Shown piece after piece: positions 16,699-24,934 of a stretch of 54,335 nt of DNA; the stretch's first letter is position 1, and each line of letters opens with the position of its first letter. A program made the translations under genes and the position numbers. The stretch is from an uncultured Bacteroidales bacterium. Lineage in GTDB: Bacteria; Bacteroidota; Bacteroidia; Bacteroidales; UBA932. Location: assembly GCA_946410455.1 (NCBI GenBank), contig CAMKAJ010000001.1, positions 1 to 54,335 on the forward strand. The letters run 5' to 3'. The notes under the pieces were generated by a model. The model ran no database searches. It had not been told where the DNA came from and was given only the letters and a program-made list of their open reading frames with translations.

Positions 16699-17700
16699 AT
16701 GAAATCTATTCTTGGCATAGGTAACGCTCTTACCGACATTCTGGCCGTCCTTCCGGATGACTCTCTGCTACAGACCTACCATCTGCCCAAGGGCAGTATG
16801 CAGCACGTTGACATGGAGACCGGAGACCGCATCTGGGAGGCTCTCAAGGGCTACGGAGTAAAGTATGTACCCGGCGGCAGCGCTGCCAACACGCTCACCT
16901 GCACCGCTATCTTCGGCATGCCCTCGGGCTTCATCGGCAAGATTGGCAACGACGACCTCGGCAACCTCTTCAAGAGTACGATGGAGCAGTACGGAGTCAA
17001 TGCCCAGATGCTATACAGCAAAAAATCCAGCGGCCGCTGCATGGTGTTCATTACCGGAGCTAACGCAGAGCGCACTTTCGCCGACTATATGGGCGCCACA
17101 CTGGAGCTCGGGCCGGACGACCTCAGCATAGAGCAGTTCAAGGGATACGACTACTTCCATATCGAAGGTTATCTCGTTCAGAATCAGGAGCTTATCTCCA
17201 AGGCGGCACGCCTGGCCAAGGAAGCCGGATGCATTATATCTATAGATATGGCATCGTACAACGTGGTTGAGTCCAATAACGCCTTCTTCCATAATCTGGT
17301 AGAGAACTACGTGGATATAGTTTTTGCCAACGAGACCGAGGCCCGCGCATTTTCCAAGATGGGCCCCCGCGAGGCGATAGACGAAATTGCAAAGCACTGC
17401 GACATCGCAGTGGTAAAAGTGGGCAAAGACGGTTCCATGGTCAAGCAGGGCGACGAGTACCACTTCATTCCCTCATGGCCCGCAGCCACAATAGACGCAA
17501 CAGGTGCCGGTGACACTTATGCCGCAGGCTTCCTGTACGCACACTCGCTGGGTATGCCGCTCAAGGTCTGCGCCGAGGTGGGCTCCATAATCGCCGCCAA
17601 GGTGGTGGAGGTCATCGGCACCAAGATAGACATCCCGCGCTGGCGCGACGCCAAGATAGAAATACGCGAACTTATTGCAAAGAACGGCGGCCAGCTATGA
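16699..17700 (+). CDS. PfkB-family carbohydrate/nucleoside kinase (adenosine-kinase-like)
   Basis: A cytosolic ribokinase-type enzyme that transfers phosphate from ATP to a sugar or nucleoside hydroxyl. The 333-residue product has the N-terminal GIGNALTDILA strand, the glycine-rich PGGSAANTL (about 59-67) of substrate binding, GFIGKIGNDDLGN, and the C-terminal active-site motif IDATGAGDTYAAGF with the catalytic aspartate. The overall pattern is closest to the adenosine/inosine kinase branch common in Bacteroidota, but the substrate cannot be fixed by eye. The start is ATG 16699 rather than TTG 16690, because TTG is part of the -7 box. Its stop overlaps the next start (ATGA). Confidence 0.88.
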   Translation: MKSILGIGNALTDILAVLPDDSLLQTYHLPKGSMQHVDMETGDRIWEALKGYGVKYVPGGSAANTLTCTAIFGMPSGFIGKIGNDDLGNLFKSTMEQYGVNAQMLYSKKSSGRCMVFITGANAERTFADYMGATLELGPDDLSIEQFKGYDYFHIEGYLVQNQELISKAARLAKEAGCIISIDMASYNVVESNNAFFHNLVENYVDIVFANETEARAFSKMGPREAIDEIAKHCDIAVVKVGKDGSMVKQGDEYHFIPSWPAATIDATGAGDTYAAGFLYAHSLGMPLKVCAEVGSIIAAKVVEVIGTKIDIPRWRDAKIEIRELIAKNGGQL

Positions 17701-18122
17701 ATAAATTCAGAAAACTGAAGCTCCGTCTTAGTATGCGAAAGCACCAGAGCAAAGTGCCTACTGGTCTGCTTCCGCTATCTCAAATCCATACCGTGGTTAT
17801 CTTTATGGACAGCGCGGACGAGCTCACGGAGCCCCAGAAGCTGACTTTCCGCAGAAAAATCGGCCGCGACTGCAATGTGGACTTCCTTTACGCCACAGAC
17901 GTAGAACTCAGGAGCGAATCCGATTTGTTCATCTCGCTTTCCAACACATTCGAAATTTTCGAAGAGTACGCCGCTGTTACCAGCAGGGCACGCTTCAAGA
18001 TAGGCCGTCATCAGCTCCCCAAGGGCACATACGACCTTGTGCTCTCCGACACTACCCCCGAGCCGCTGCCTCTGCTTGAGGCCTTCGACCAGATCCAGAA
18101 ACTCTTAACTACAATTCAATAG
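17697..18122 (+). CDS. Conserved hypothetical protein, possibly DUF6913
   Basis: A 141-residue soluble protein with a basic N-terminus (MNKFRKLKLRLSMRKHQSKV), then alternating strands and helices: HTVVIFMDSADELTEPQKLT, SDLFISLSNTFEIFEEYAAV and a final YDLVLSDTTPEPLPLLEAFD. I see no catalytic motif, signal peptide or membrane segment. It resembles a small family found next to housekeeping genes in Bacteroidota (I suspect DUF6913), but I could not verify this. It overlaps the kinase gene by 4 bp and ends 8 bp before nfnA, so it is likely cotranscribed with both. Confidence 0.75.
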   Translation: MNKFRKLKLRLSMRKHQSKVPTGLLPLSQIHTVVIFMDSADELTEPQKLTFRRKIGRDCNVDFLYATDVELRSESDLFISLSNTFEIFEEYAAVTSRARFKIGRHQLPKGTYDLVLSDTTPEPLPLLEAFDQIQKLLTTIQ

Positions 18123-18130
18123 CACACGCA

Positions 18131-18991
18131 ATGTTTGAAATCTTGACAAAAGAGATGCTGACTCCTATCATCTGCAGGATGAAGGTATCGGCTCCTCGTA
18201 TTGCTGCAGCTGCGCAACCCGGCCAGTTCCTGATTGTGCGCGCAGACGAGAAGGGAGAGCGTATCCCGCTCACCATCAGTGACTTTGACAGAAAAGAAGG
18301 TACAGTAACCATCGTTACCCAGAAGATCGGCGCCTCCACGGCAGACATCATCGCCTACGAGGCAGGTGAGAGCTTCGCCGACGTGGTGGGCCCCTTGGGT
18401 GTGGCTTCCGAGTTCGTTGAGATGGCTCCCGAGAAGCTTGCCCAGCAACGCTATGTCCTCATTGCCGGAGGTCTGGGCACCGCACCTGTATATCCCCAGG
18501 CAAAATGGCTCAAGGAGCACGGCGTACCTGTGGACGTAATCATCGGCGCCAAGACCAAGGACTTGCTCATCTACGTAGACGAGATGCGCGAGGTCTGCGA
18601 CAACCTGTTTATCTGTACCGACGACGGTTCCTTCGGCTTCAAGGGCATGGGAACCAATATGTTGGAGCATGTTGTGAGTGAGGGACACAGATACACCCAG
18701 GCGGTCATCATCGGCCCCATGATCATGATGAAGTTCACCACTCTCACCTGCAAGAAACTCGGCATCCCCGCCATCGTGAGCCTCAACACCCTTATGGTGG
18801 ACGGCACCGGAATGTGCGGAGCATGCCGCGTGAGCGTGGGCGGCAAGACCCGCTTCGCATGCGTAGAGGGCCCCGAGTTCGACGGTTACGAGGTCGATTT
18901 CGACGAGGCCATGCGCCGTCAGGGTCAGTACAAGGCAGAAGAAGCTGCCACTAACGAACATCACGTCTGTAAAATTGGGAGGGGAAAATAA
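18131..18991 (+). CDS. nfnA: NfnA-type ferredoxin-NADP+ reductase subunit (sulfide dehydrogenase-like, FAD/NAD-binding)
   Basis: The small subunit of the NADH-dependent ferredoxin:NADP+ oxidoreductase, a cytosolic electron-bifurcating complex linking NADH, NADPH and ferredoxin. The 286-residue product has an N-terminal FAD-binding barrel, the nucleotide motif LIAGGLGTAPVYPQAKWL (about 113-130) and a C-terminal [2Fe-2S] loop with cysteines in GTGMCGACRVSVGG and RFACVEGPEFDGYEVD. Such proteins are often labelled sulfide/dihydroorotate dehydrogenase-like. The downstream gene overlaps its stop codon (TAATG) and is the partner subunit, which supports Nfn over other roles. Confidence 0.88.
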   Translation: MFEILTKEMLTPIICRMKVSAPRIAAAAQPGQFLIVRADEKGERIPLTISDFDRKEGTVTIVTQKIGASTADIIAYEAGESFADVVGPLGVASEFVEMAPEKLAQQRYVLIAGGLGTAPVYPQAKWLKEHGVPVDVIIGAKTKDLLIYVDEMREVCDNLFICTDDGSFGFKGMGTNMLEHVVSEGHRYTQAVIIGPMIMMKFTTLTCKKLGIPAIVSLNTLMVDGTGMCGACRVSVGGKTRFACVEGPEFDGYEVDFDEAMRRQGQYKAEEAATNEHHVCKIGRGK

Positions 18992-20367
18992 TGGCAAACA
19001 GAATACCCAGAGTCGCGGTCCGCGAGCAGGATCCCAAGGTCCGCGCAACTAATTTCGAAGAAGTATGCTACGGCTACAACCGTGAAGAGGCGATGCTGGA
19101 GGCCAGCCGCTGCCTGCATTGCAAGAATCCCCGCTGCGTGGGCGCATGCCCCGTGAACATCCAGATTCCGGAGTTCATCGCCAAGCTGAACGAGGGTGAC
19201 GTAGAAGGTGCTGCCGCCGTGATAGCGGCCGACAGCTCCCTGCCCGCCGTCTGCGGACGCGTCTGCCCGCAGGAGACTCAGTGCGAGGGCAGCTGCGTGC
19301 TGGGCGTGAAGGGTGAGCCTGTGGCAATAGGCAAGCTCGAGCGCTTTGTGGCCGACGAAACCCTCGGTAAGGCGAGTGCTGCTGTTGCTCCCGCAAATGG
19401 AGTTAAGGTGGCGGTTGTCGGTTCCGGCCCTGCAGGTCTTGCCTGCGCAAGCGACCTTGCCAAATGGGGCTACGACGTAACTATCTTTGAGGCCCTTCAC
19501 AAGGCCGGCGGCGTGCTGGAATACGGTATCCCCGAGTTCCGTCTGCCCAAGGACAAGGTGCTCAAGCACGAGATAGAAGAGGTCAAGCGGCTCGGCGTCA
19601 AGATAGAGACCGACGTCATCATCGGCAAGACCGTTACCATCGACACCCTGATGGACCAAGAGGGCTTCAAGGCCGTTTTCATCGGCTCTGGAGCCGGTCT
19701 TCCCAAGTTTATGAATATCCCCGGCGAGAACCTCTGCGGCGTATTCTCCGCCAACGAGTTCCTCACCCGCAACAATCTCATGAAGGCATGGCGCGAGGAC
19801 TACATGACTCCTATCCATGCAGGTAAGAAAGTCTGCGTGGTAGGCGGCGGTAACGTGGCAATGGATGCCGCGCGTACTGCCCTGCGCTTGGGTGCAGAGG
19901 TACACATTATCTACCGCCGTACCGAGGCCGAGCTTCCTGCCCGTAAGGAGGAGGTTCATCACGCCATCGAGGAGGGAATCATCTTCGACATGCTCACCAA
20001 CCCTGTTGAGGTGCTTGGCGACGAGAAGGGCTGGGTGCGCGCCCTCAAGTGCATACGTATGGAGCTTGGCGAGCCCGACGAGAGCGGCCGCCGCAGTCCC
20101 GTGCCGGTAGAAGGCAGCGAGTTCGAGATAGAGACCGAGGTTGTGATCATGGCTCTTGGAACATCTCCTAACCCTATGATCTCCAAGGCTACTGCAGGTC
20201 TGGAGACCAACCGCAGAGGCTGCCTTGTAGCCGATGAGAAGGGAGCTACCACCCGTCCCGGCGTGTTTGCCGGAGGAGACGCCGTCACCGGTGCCGCCAC
20301 CGTCATCCTCGCCATGGGTGCCGGCCGTACCGCTGCAAAGGCTATTGACGAGTATTTACGTCAATAG
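18991..20367 (+). CDS. nfnB: NfnB / NADPH-dependent glutamate synthase-like FAD oxidoreductase
   Basis: The large subunit partner of NfnA; homologues are often annotated gltA (glutamate synthase small chain). The 458-residue product has two [4Fe-4S] clusters at the start (C41, C44, C49, C53 in RCLHCKNPRCVGACP; C88, C92, C98, C102), an FAD motif VAVVGSGPAGLACA (about 140-153), a second dinucleotide motif CVVGGGNVAMDAARTALRLG for NADPH, and a terminal GDAVTGAATVILAMGAGRTA. No large glutamate synthase chain is nearby, and the paired nfnA gene favours bifurcating Nfn. An inverted repeat overlaps its last codons. Confidence 0.9.
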   Translation: MANRIPRVAVREQDPKVRATNFEEVCYGYNREEAMLEASRCLHCKNPRCVGACPVNIQIPEFIAKLNEGDVEGAAAVIAADSSLPAVCGRVCPQETQCEGSCVLGVKGEPVAIGKLERFVADETLGKASAAVAPANGVKVAVVGSGPAGLACASDLAKWGYDVTIFEALHKAGGVLEYGIPEFRLPKDKVLKHEIEEVKRLGVKIETDVIIGKTVTIDTLMDQEGFKAVFIGSGAGLPKFMNIPGENLCGVFSANEFLTRNNLMKAWREDYMTPIHAGKKVCVVGGGNVAMDAARTALRLGAEVHIIYRRTEAELPARKEEVHHAIEEGIIFDMLTNPVEVLGDEKGWVRALKCIRMELGEPDESGRRSPVPVEGSEFEIETEVVIMALGTSPNPMISKATAGLETNRRGCLVADEKGATTRPGVFAGGDAVTGAATVILAMGAGRTAAKAIDEYLRQ

Positions 20368-20368
20368 C
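20341..20368 (+). terminator. Hairpin overlapping the nfnB stop codon
   Basis: GCTATTGACG (20341-20350) and CGTCAATAGC (20359-20368) form a perfect 10-bp stem with an 8-base loop. It includes the final nfnB codons and stop. A short CTTTC follows but no true T-run, so it is a weak terminator or an RNA-stabilising end. Confidence 0.45.
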
Positions 20369-20395
20369 CTTTCAGGCTACAATTAACATACGAAA

Positions 20396-20486
20396 CGTTG
20401 CCGGAGGTACATTTGATTGTACCTCCGGCTGCGTTTTGGGCCCTTTTTGCGCCCGGAGGTCCAGCGGAATGTACCTCCGGCAACGG
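20396..20486. repeat. Repeat family C, copy 2 (inverted relative to copy 1)
   Basis: Read on the minus strand, this 91-bp segment reproduces 16076-16166 almost base for base: hairpin, AAAAAGGGCC linker, hairpin, with stems starting 52 bp apart (CCTCCGGC at 20422 and 20474). Again it lies between convergent genes (nfnB and the lipoprotein gene). Bases 20487-20611 hold nothing further that I recognise. Confidence 0.9.
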
Positions 20487-20611
20487 TAGAGCCGCTAAAC
20501 TTAATACAAAGAGGGCGCTCCGGCAGTCTGGTGCGAGGAGAAGGGTCAGCAGCAGCGCCCGTACAACGATGCACACGTATTCGCATCTGCCGGTGCCGGC
20601 TTGTGGACCAC

Positions 20612-21085
20612 CTACTTAATAAAGGTGTTCATCTTGCGGATGAGTGCCTTTATTGTAGCGCGTACGCCCCTGGGCTCAGTAAGGTCGGCAACTAGCATTA
20701 CACGGCCGGTGTTGCCGTCGGAAAGCGTAGCGTGGAAGGCCTCATACTGGTTCCTGTTGTTCTGTGAAGGAGTACTATGGATTTCCAGAATATATATTGA
20801 TTCGCTGTTGTAAGTGGCGTCCTTTATTCTGCGGTCCTTGAAAAGTCTATCGCGGCCGTCGTGACGGACATTGTCTATGGTAATAACATCGTATCCGTTA
20901 GCAAGCAGCTGGCGCACGAGTTCTCCGGAACCGGTTCTTGTGTGGTCGTGGATGGTGGTAATTGCCACCGGTACCTCGCGGCTGTACTTTTTGAACCCGG
21001 TGCGGGTGGTATAGCGCATAGCGGAGCAAGAAGACAGGAAAACTACGCAGACAATGGCCAGAAGGGCGGTTTTAATTCTCAACAT
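20612..21085 (-). CDS. Small lipoprotein of unknown function
   Basis: A 157-residue product. I start it at ATG 21085 (MLRIKTALLAIVCVVFLSSC): the signal sequence ends in lipobox LSSC, so the mature protein would be anchored by Cys20. Upstream in-frame GTG 21109 overlaps a TATATTTG -7 box and is unlikely. The mature part is mixed alpha/beta with VPVAITTIHDHTRTGSGELV and the run GYDVITIDNVRHDGRDRLFK; such a pattern suggests a periplasmic domain but matches no family I can name. It stands alone, convergent with nfnB and upstream of no other gene. Confidence 0.7.
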   Translation of the reverse strand: MLRIKTALLAIVCVVFLSSCSAMRYTTRTGFKKYSREVPVAITTIHDHTRTGSGELVRQLLANGYDVITIDNVRHDGRDRLFKDRRIKDATYNSESIYILEIHSTPSQNNRNQYEAFHATLSDGNTGRVMLVADLTEPRGVRATIKALIRKMNTFIK

Positions 21086-21108
21086 TACGATTCGGTTTTT
21101 TACTCCCA

Positions 21109-21116
21109 CAAATATA
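21109..21116 (-). promoter_or_regulatory. -7 box for the lipoprotein gene
   Basis: TATATTTG on the minus strand matches TAnnTTTG. The ATG at 21085 is 23 bp downstream, giving a short leader. I see no convincing -33 element. Confidence 0.45.
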
Positions 21117-21131
21117 CAAAAAACTGTAAGT

Positions 21132-21800
21132 TTACGCTTTTGCTCCGAACCACTCCAGGCACTTGCCGCAGAGCTCTGAGACAGAGGCCCAATCGCCGGC
21201 GGCCAGTACTTCCTTAGGGAAGAGCTTGGAGCCCATGCCCACGGCAGTCACGCCGCTCTTGGCCCAGGCGCTGAGGTTCTCCTCGGTGGGCTCAACGGCG
21301 CCGGTGCACATTATCATGGCCCAGGGCAGGGGACCCAGAACGTTCTTCACGAAAGAAGGGCCGCCTACGTTGCCGGCCGGGAATACCTTCACGAGGTCGC
21401 ATCCCAGCTCCATCCCGCGTACCATTTCGCTTACGCTGCCGCAGCCGGGGCTGTAGGGCACGCCGCGTTTGTTGGCCAGAGGTGCGATCTCCTCTATCAG
21501 GCAAGGGGACACCAGGAAGTCGGCGCCCATTTGAATGTACTGCGCTGCGGTGGGGGCGTCAAGCATGGTTCCTGCGCCAAGCGCCATCTCTGGGCACTCT
21601 GCACGCACGAATGCGATGAGCTGCTCGAACACCTTGGCGGCGCCGTCGCCCCGGTTGGTGAACTCGAAGGCGCGAATGCCTCCGTCGTAGCAGGCCTTCA
21701 CGACCTTCTTGGTGAGTTCTACGTCTTTGTTGTAGAACACAGGCACGATTCCGGTTTTGCGGATGATACTTATGGTATCGATTTTCTTGAACTTTGCCAT
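21132..21800 (-). CDS. eda: 2-keto-3-deoxy-6-phosphogluconate (KDPG) / 4-hydroxy-2-oxoglutarate aldolase
   Basis: Splits KDPG into pyruvate and glyceraldehyde-3-phosphate, the last step of uronate breakdown; cytosolic. The 222-residue product is a class I aldolase of normal length. The Schiff-base lysine is K138 in GCDLVKVFPAGNVGG, and the catalytic glutamate is E46 in FEFTNRG. It is the third gene of the minus-strand lacI-kdgK-eda operon, 126 bp after kdgK. That gap contains two small hairpins (CCTGCA...TGCAGG and GGCAC...GTGCC) that may tune its expression relative to kdgK. Confidence 0.95.
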   Translation of the reverse strand: MAKFKKIDTISIIRKTGIVPVFYNKDVELTKKVVKACYDGGIRAFEFTNRGDGAAKVFEQLIAFVRAECPEMALGAGTMLDAPTAAQYIQMGADFLVSPCLIEEIAPLANKRGVPYSPGCGSVSEMVRGMELGCDLVKVFPAGNVGGPSFVKNVLGPLPWAMIMCTGAVEPTEENLSAWAKSGVTAVGMGSKLFPKEVLAAGDWASVSELCGKCLEWFGAKA

Positions 21801-21926
21801 AATGGTCTGGCGTTTATCTATTTGATTTTCAGTTTCTTATTGATTTTACCTGCATCTTTTTCCGTGCAGGCAAAAACGGTAACGGCTTGATGACCAGGCA
21901 CTTGCGTGCCAGCCGCTGCCGCAGGA

Positions 21927-22964
21927 TTAGCGGGAAACGCGACCGCTGCCGCCGCCGTTGATTAAACCTTCGACTTCCGCTACGGTAACGCGGTTGTAGT
22001 CGCCAATGATAGTGTGCTTGAGGCAAGATGCCGCAGCTGCGAATTCAATCGCCTCCTGGTCGGTGTCGTATGCCAGCAGACCGTAGAGCAGGCCTCCCAT
22101 GAAGGAGTCGCCGCCGCCCACGCGGTCCACGATATGGGTTATGTCGTATCTGCGGCTCTGCCAGAGAGTCTTGCCGTCGTACAGCACGCCGCCCCAGGTG
22201 TTGTGGTTGGCGTTGATACTGCCTCGCAGGGTAACGGCCACCTTCTTGCAGCGGGGGAACCGTGCCATGAGCTGCTGACCCACGCTGATGAATATGTTCT
22301 GGTCTATCTCGCCGCCGGTCTTCTCTGCGTCGAAGCCCTCGGGCTTGATGCCGAATTCCTTCTCGGCGTCTTCCTCGTTGCCCAGAATGAGGTCGCATCC
22401 CTCCACGAGTGCGGGCATCACCTCGCTCGCGCTCTTGCCGTACTTCCAGAGTTTCTTGCGGTAGTTGAGGTCGCAGCTCACCTTTACGCCCATCTCGTTA
22501 GCCACCTTGATGGCCTCCAGGCAAGCGTCTGCGGCGCCCTGGCTCAGCGCAGGAGTGATTCCGGTCCAATGGAACCAGTCGGCGCCCTCGAGCACCTTGT
22601 GCCAGTCTATCATTCCCGGCTTGATTTCCGCAATGGCGGAATTCGCGCGGTCGTACACAACTTTGCTGCCGCGGGCAACTGCACCGGTCTCCAGGTAATA
22701 AATGCCCACACGGTCGCCTCCGCGTACGATGGAGTCCGTATTGACTCCAAGGCCGCGAAGCTCGGCTATGCACATCTCAGCTATATCGTTCTGAGGGAGA
22801 CGGCTCACAAAGTGAGCGTTAACTCCGTAATTTGCAAGGGAAACGGCCACGTTGGCCTCGCCGCCTCCGAAGGTGGCGTCGAACTGGCGGGCCTGCGAGA
22901 AACGCAGATACCCGGGGGTGGAAAGGCGAAGCATCACCTCGCCGAATGTTACTACTTTTGCCAT
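21927..22964 (-). CDS. kdgK: 2-keto-3-deoxygluconate kinase (PfkB family)
   Basis: Phosphorylates KDG to KDPG with ATP, feeding Eda. The 345-residue PfkB protein starts MAKVVTFGEVMLRLSTPG, has the GGGEANVAVSLANYG substrate loop (about 33-47) and a C-terminal VDRVGGGDSFMGGLLYG with the catalytic aspartate. The active-site motif reads GGGD rather than the usual GAGD, common in KDG kinases of Bacteroidota. Its ATG overlaps the end of the lacI gene by 13 bp, so the two are coupled. Together with eda and kduI it supplies the uronate branch for the lyase locus next door. Confidence 0.93.
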   Translation of the reverse strand: MAKVVTFGEVMLRLSTPGYLRFSQARQFDATFGGGEANVAVSLANYGVNAHFVSRLPQNDIAEMCIAELRGLGVNTDSIVRGGDRVGIYYLETGAVARGSKVVYDRANSAIAEIKPGMIDWHKVLEGADWFHWTGITPALSQGAADACLEAIKVANEMGVKVSCDLNYRKKLWKYGKSASEVMPALVEGCDLILGNEEDAEKEFGIKPEGFDAEKTGGEIDQNIFISVGQQLMARFPRCKKVAVTLRGSINANHNTWGGVLYDGKTLWQSRRYDITHIVDRVGGGDSFMGGLLYGLLAYDTDQEAIEFAAAASCLKHTIIGDYNRVTVAEVEGLINGGGSGRVSR

Positions 22965-23941
22965 GTTATGTTGAAGTTTGATGATTCTCGTATCTTGAGT
23001 TCCATGGGTACCACTTTTTCGCCGTCTTGTGCGCCGTCGATGAAGGCCTGTGCTGCCTGGCAGCCCATCTCGTAGGGATTGAGGGCGAGGGAGCTCATAG
23101 CGGGGGACATCAGGGCGGTGAAGCTCTCGTTGGCTGTGCCTACTATGCCGAAGTGGCTGATACTCTGCTCTTTAAGGGCGTCGATGGCGCCGAGGGCCGA
23201 GAAGTCTCCTGCGCTGTAGAGGGCGTCGCAGCCGGCGGCCAGCGCCTTCTTGCAGGCGTCGTAACCAGTCTCCCGCACGATGGTGTCGAGGAATTCTATT
23301 TGGGCCGACGGCTCCAGGCCGCTGTCTTTTAATGCCTTGCGGTAGCCCTCCAGCCTCTGGGCGTAAGCCTCGGAATTCATGTAGCCCGCCAGGGTGCCGA
23401 TGCGGCGGAAGCCTTGTTGGAGCAGGTGGCGGGTTGCCTGATACGCTCCTTCGAAGTTGTTGCTCACGATCTTGGTGCCCGGGAGCTTGCTGAATACCCG
23501 GTCGAATTGCACCAGAGGGATGTTCTGGCCAAGGATGCTTGTTATATGGCTTCCGTCTGAGGAACCAATTGCGTGAGACATAAGCACTCCTGCTACGCGG
23601 TTGTTGCGCAGGGTCTGGAGTGCTTTTACCTCGTCTTCGTATCGCTCGTGGGTTTGGCAGATAAGTACGTTGTAGCCGGCCTCGTTGAGAACCGCCTCAG
23701 CTCCCCCTATCACATTGGAAAAGAATTCCCTGTGTATGCGGGGGACAACTATGCCTACGATGTCGGAACGGCCCCGGCGCAGGTTGGAGGCCACGACGTT
23801 GCGCTCATAACCGAACTCAGCCGCTTTTTGCTCCACTGCCTTGCGGGTAGCCTCTTTCACCCTCGGGCTCCCGGAAAGGGCCCTGGAAACGGTGGATGGC
23901 GTTACTCCCAGCGCTGCCGCTATTTCTGTAATCGTAGTCAT
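22952..23941 (-). CDS. LacI-family transcriptional regulator of the KDG operon
   Basis: A sugar-responsive DNA-binding protein, first gene of the kdgK-eda operon. The 329-residue product has the LacI helix-turn-helix TITEIAAALGVTPSTVSRAL (residues 2-21), a hinge helix (RNVVASNLRRGRSDIVGIVV) and a periplasmic-binding-protein-like sensor domain. I start it at ATG 23941, giving the canonical MTTITEIAA beginning; a longer frame would add 13 residues that contain the promoter. The palindrome CAAACGTTTG in its own promoter suggests autorepression. The inducer is probably a KDG-pathway intermediate, by inference from gene content. Confidence 0.92.
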   Translation of the reverse strand: MTTITEIAAALGVTPSTVSRALSGSPRVKEATRKAVEQKAAEFGYERNVVASNLRRGRSDIVGIVVPRIHREFFSNVIGGAEAVLNEAGYNVLICQTHERYEDEVKALQTLRNNRVAGVLMSHAIGSSDGSHITSILGQNIPLVQFDRVFSKLPGTKIVSNNFEGAYQATRHLLQQGFRRIGTLAGYMNSEAYAQRLEGYRKALKDSGLEPSAQIEFLDTIVRETGYDACKKALAAGCDALYSAGDFSALGAIDALKEQSISHFGIVGTANESFTALMSPAMSSLALNPYEMGCQAAQAFIDGAQDGEKVVPMELKIRESSNFNITWQK

Positions 23942-23949
23942 TGATTTTG

Positions 23950-23980
23950 CAAAGATACAAACGTTTGCACAAATCTGCAA
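23950..23980 (-). promoter_or_regulatory. Promoter and operator of lacI-kdgK-eda
   Basis: On the minus strand, TTG, a 20-bp spacer and TATCTTTG (23957-23950) form a good promoter, with the ATG 8 bp further on. The spacer contains CAAACGTTTG (23958-23967), a perfect 10-bp palindrome of the kind LacI-family repressors bind, placed between the -33 and -7 elements, where binding would block RNA polymerase. Confidence 0.7.
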
Positions 23981-24019
23981 TAGTGGAAAACAAATCGTGG
24001 CGGCGGCACCGGAAAATGG

Positions 24020-24928
24020 TTACAGAGCCTGCTCAGAAATCAGCTTTACCCACTCGTTCAGGTCCCGGATTCCGGCTTTGGACCAGCCGCTTCCGAACCA
24101 GTAAGTGAATGTGGTGCCGGGAGTGTAGGTGCTGTAGCCGAGAACGTGCCCTATTGCGCTGCCTTTCGGCTCGTCAAACGCTTCGAACCCACTGTGCTCG
24201 AATCCGCCCGGCAACACGGCACCGCAGTATATCTCTCCGTTCTGCCCGATGTTGCGGTCTCCCAGGTCGGCAACGGCAATGGTGGTACCGTCGGCAAAAA
24301 TGCCTTCGGGATTCTCGGCATGTACCACGATGCCCACAACTATTGGACAAGGAGCCTCAAGGCCGTCATAGCTTATGTCAACCCTGTTGAGCCGGCTCCC
24401 GCTTTCGAGAGTAATGGTGCGGTGCTCGATGACCTCGCGGCCGTTCACGATAATGGGGGAGTAGGTCAGGCGTACCTCAAAGCGGCTCGGCCCGTTCTCT
24501 ACAATCTCGGCTTCCTTCCAGCACCATGGATAGACGATGCCAGCAGCGCCAACCAGCGCCGCAGTGCCGCAGCCCAAGGTAGGACCAACTCCGTAAGAAT
24601 CCATCCCGTCGCCATGGTCCAGATGGAAGGAAATCTTCTCCGGACCAAGGGCCTTCTCGAAGCGGTCGTGCATCACCGGATAAGTGACGCTCTTGGTGAA
24701 GACGTCGTATCCGTAGGCAGTTTCGCCCTTAGCTTGCAGGGCCGGACCGAACGCCCTGTAGCCGCTGTACTCGTTCTCCCAGATAAGGTCGTCCAGCCTG
24801 TCCGGCCGAATCTCGCCGCAGGTAGTAACGGGCTCCGGAGCCTTTCTAAAATGCAGCAGGCCAATCGCGCATAGGGCAATGCAGCACAGCACTGCGAGGG
24901 TGATGATAAACGTTTTTGTGGTTTTCAT
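24020..24928 (-). CDS. DUF4861-family protein
   Basis: A 302-residue exported or membrane-anchored protein with an N-terminal hydrophobic stretch (MKTTKTFIITLAVLCCIALC). The segment LDDLIWENEYSGYRAFGPAL (about 46-65) matches the conserved start of DUF4861, and SFHLDHGDGMDSYGVGPTLG and the tryptophan-rich GIVYPWCWKEAEI continue the family pattern. DUF4861 proteins recur in Bacteroidota loci for uronic-acid polysaccharides, but I know of no settled activity. The C-terminal half is beta-rich and ends with YWFGSGWSKAGI. The gene is 6 bp after the stop of the sensor/regulator gene and is surely cotranscribed with it. Confidence 0.75.
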   Translation of the reverse strand: MKTTKTFIITLAVLCCIALCAIGLLHFRKAPEPVTTCGEIRPDRLDDLIWENEYSGYRAFGPALQAKGETAYGYDVFTKSVTYPVMHDRFEKALGPEKISFHLDHGDGMDSYGVGPTLGCGTAALVGAAGIVYPWCWKEAEIVENGPSRFEVRLTYSPIIVNGREVIEHRTITLESGSRLNRVDISYDGLEAPCPIVVGIVVHAENPEGIFADGTTIAVADLGDRNIGQNGEIYCGAVLPGGFEHSGFEAFDEPKGSAIGHVLGYSTYTPGTTFTYWFGSGWSKAGIRDLNEWVKLISEQAL

Positions 24929-24934
24929 GATGAA

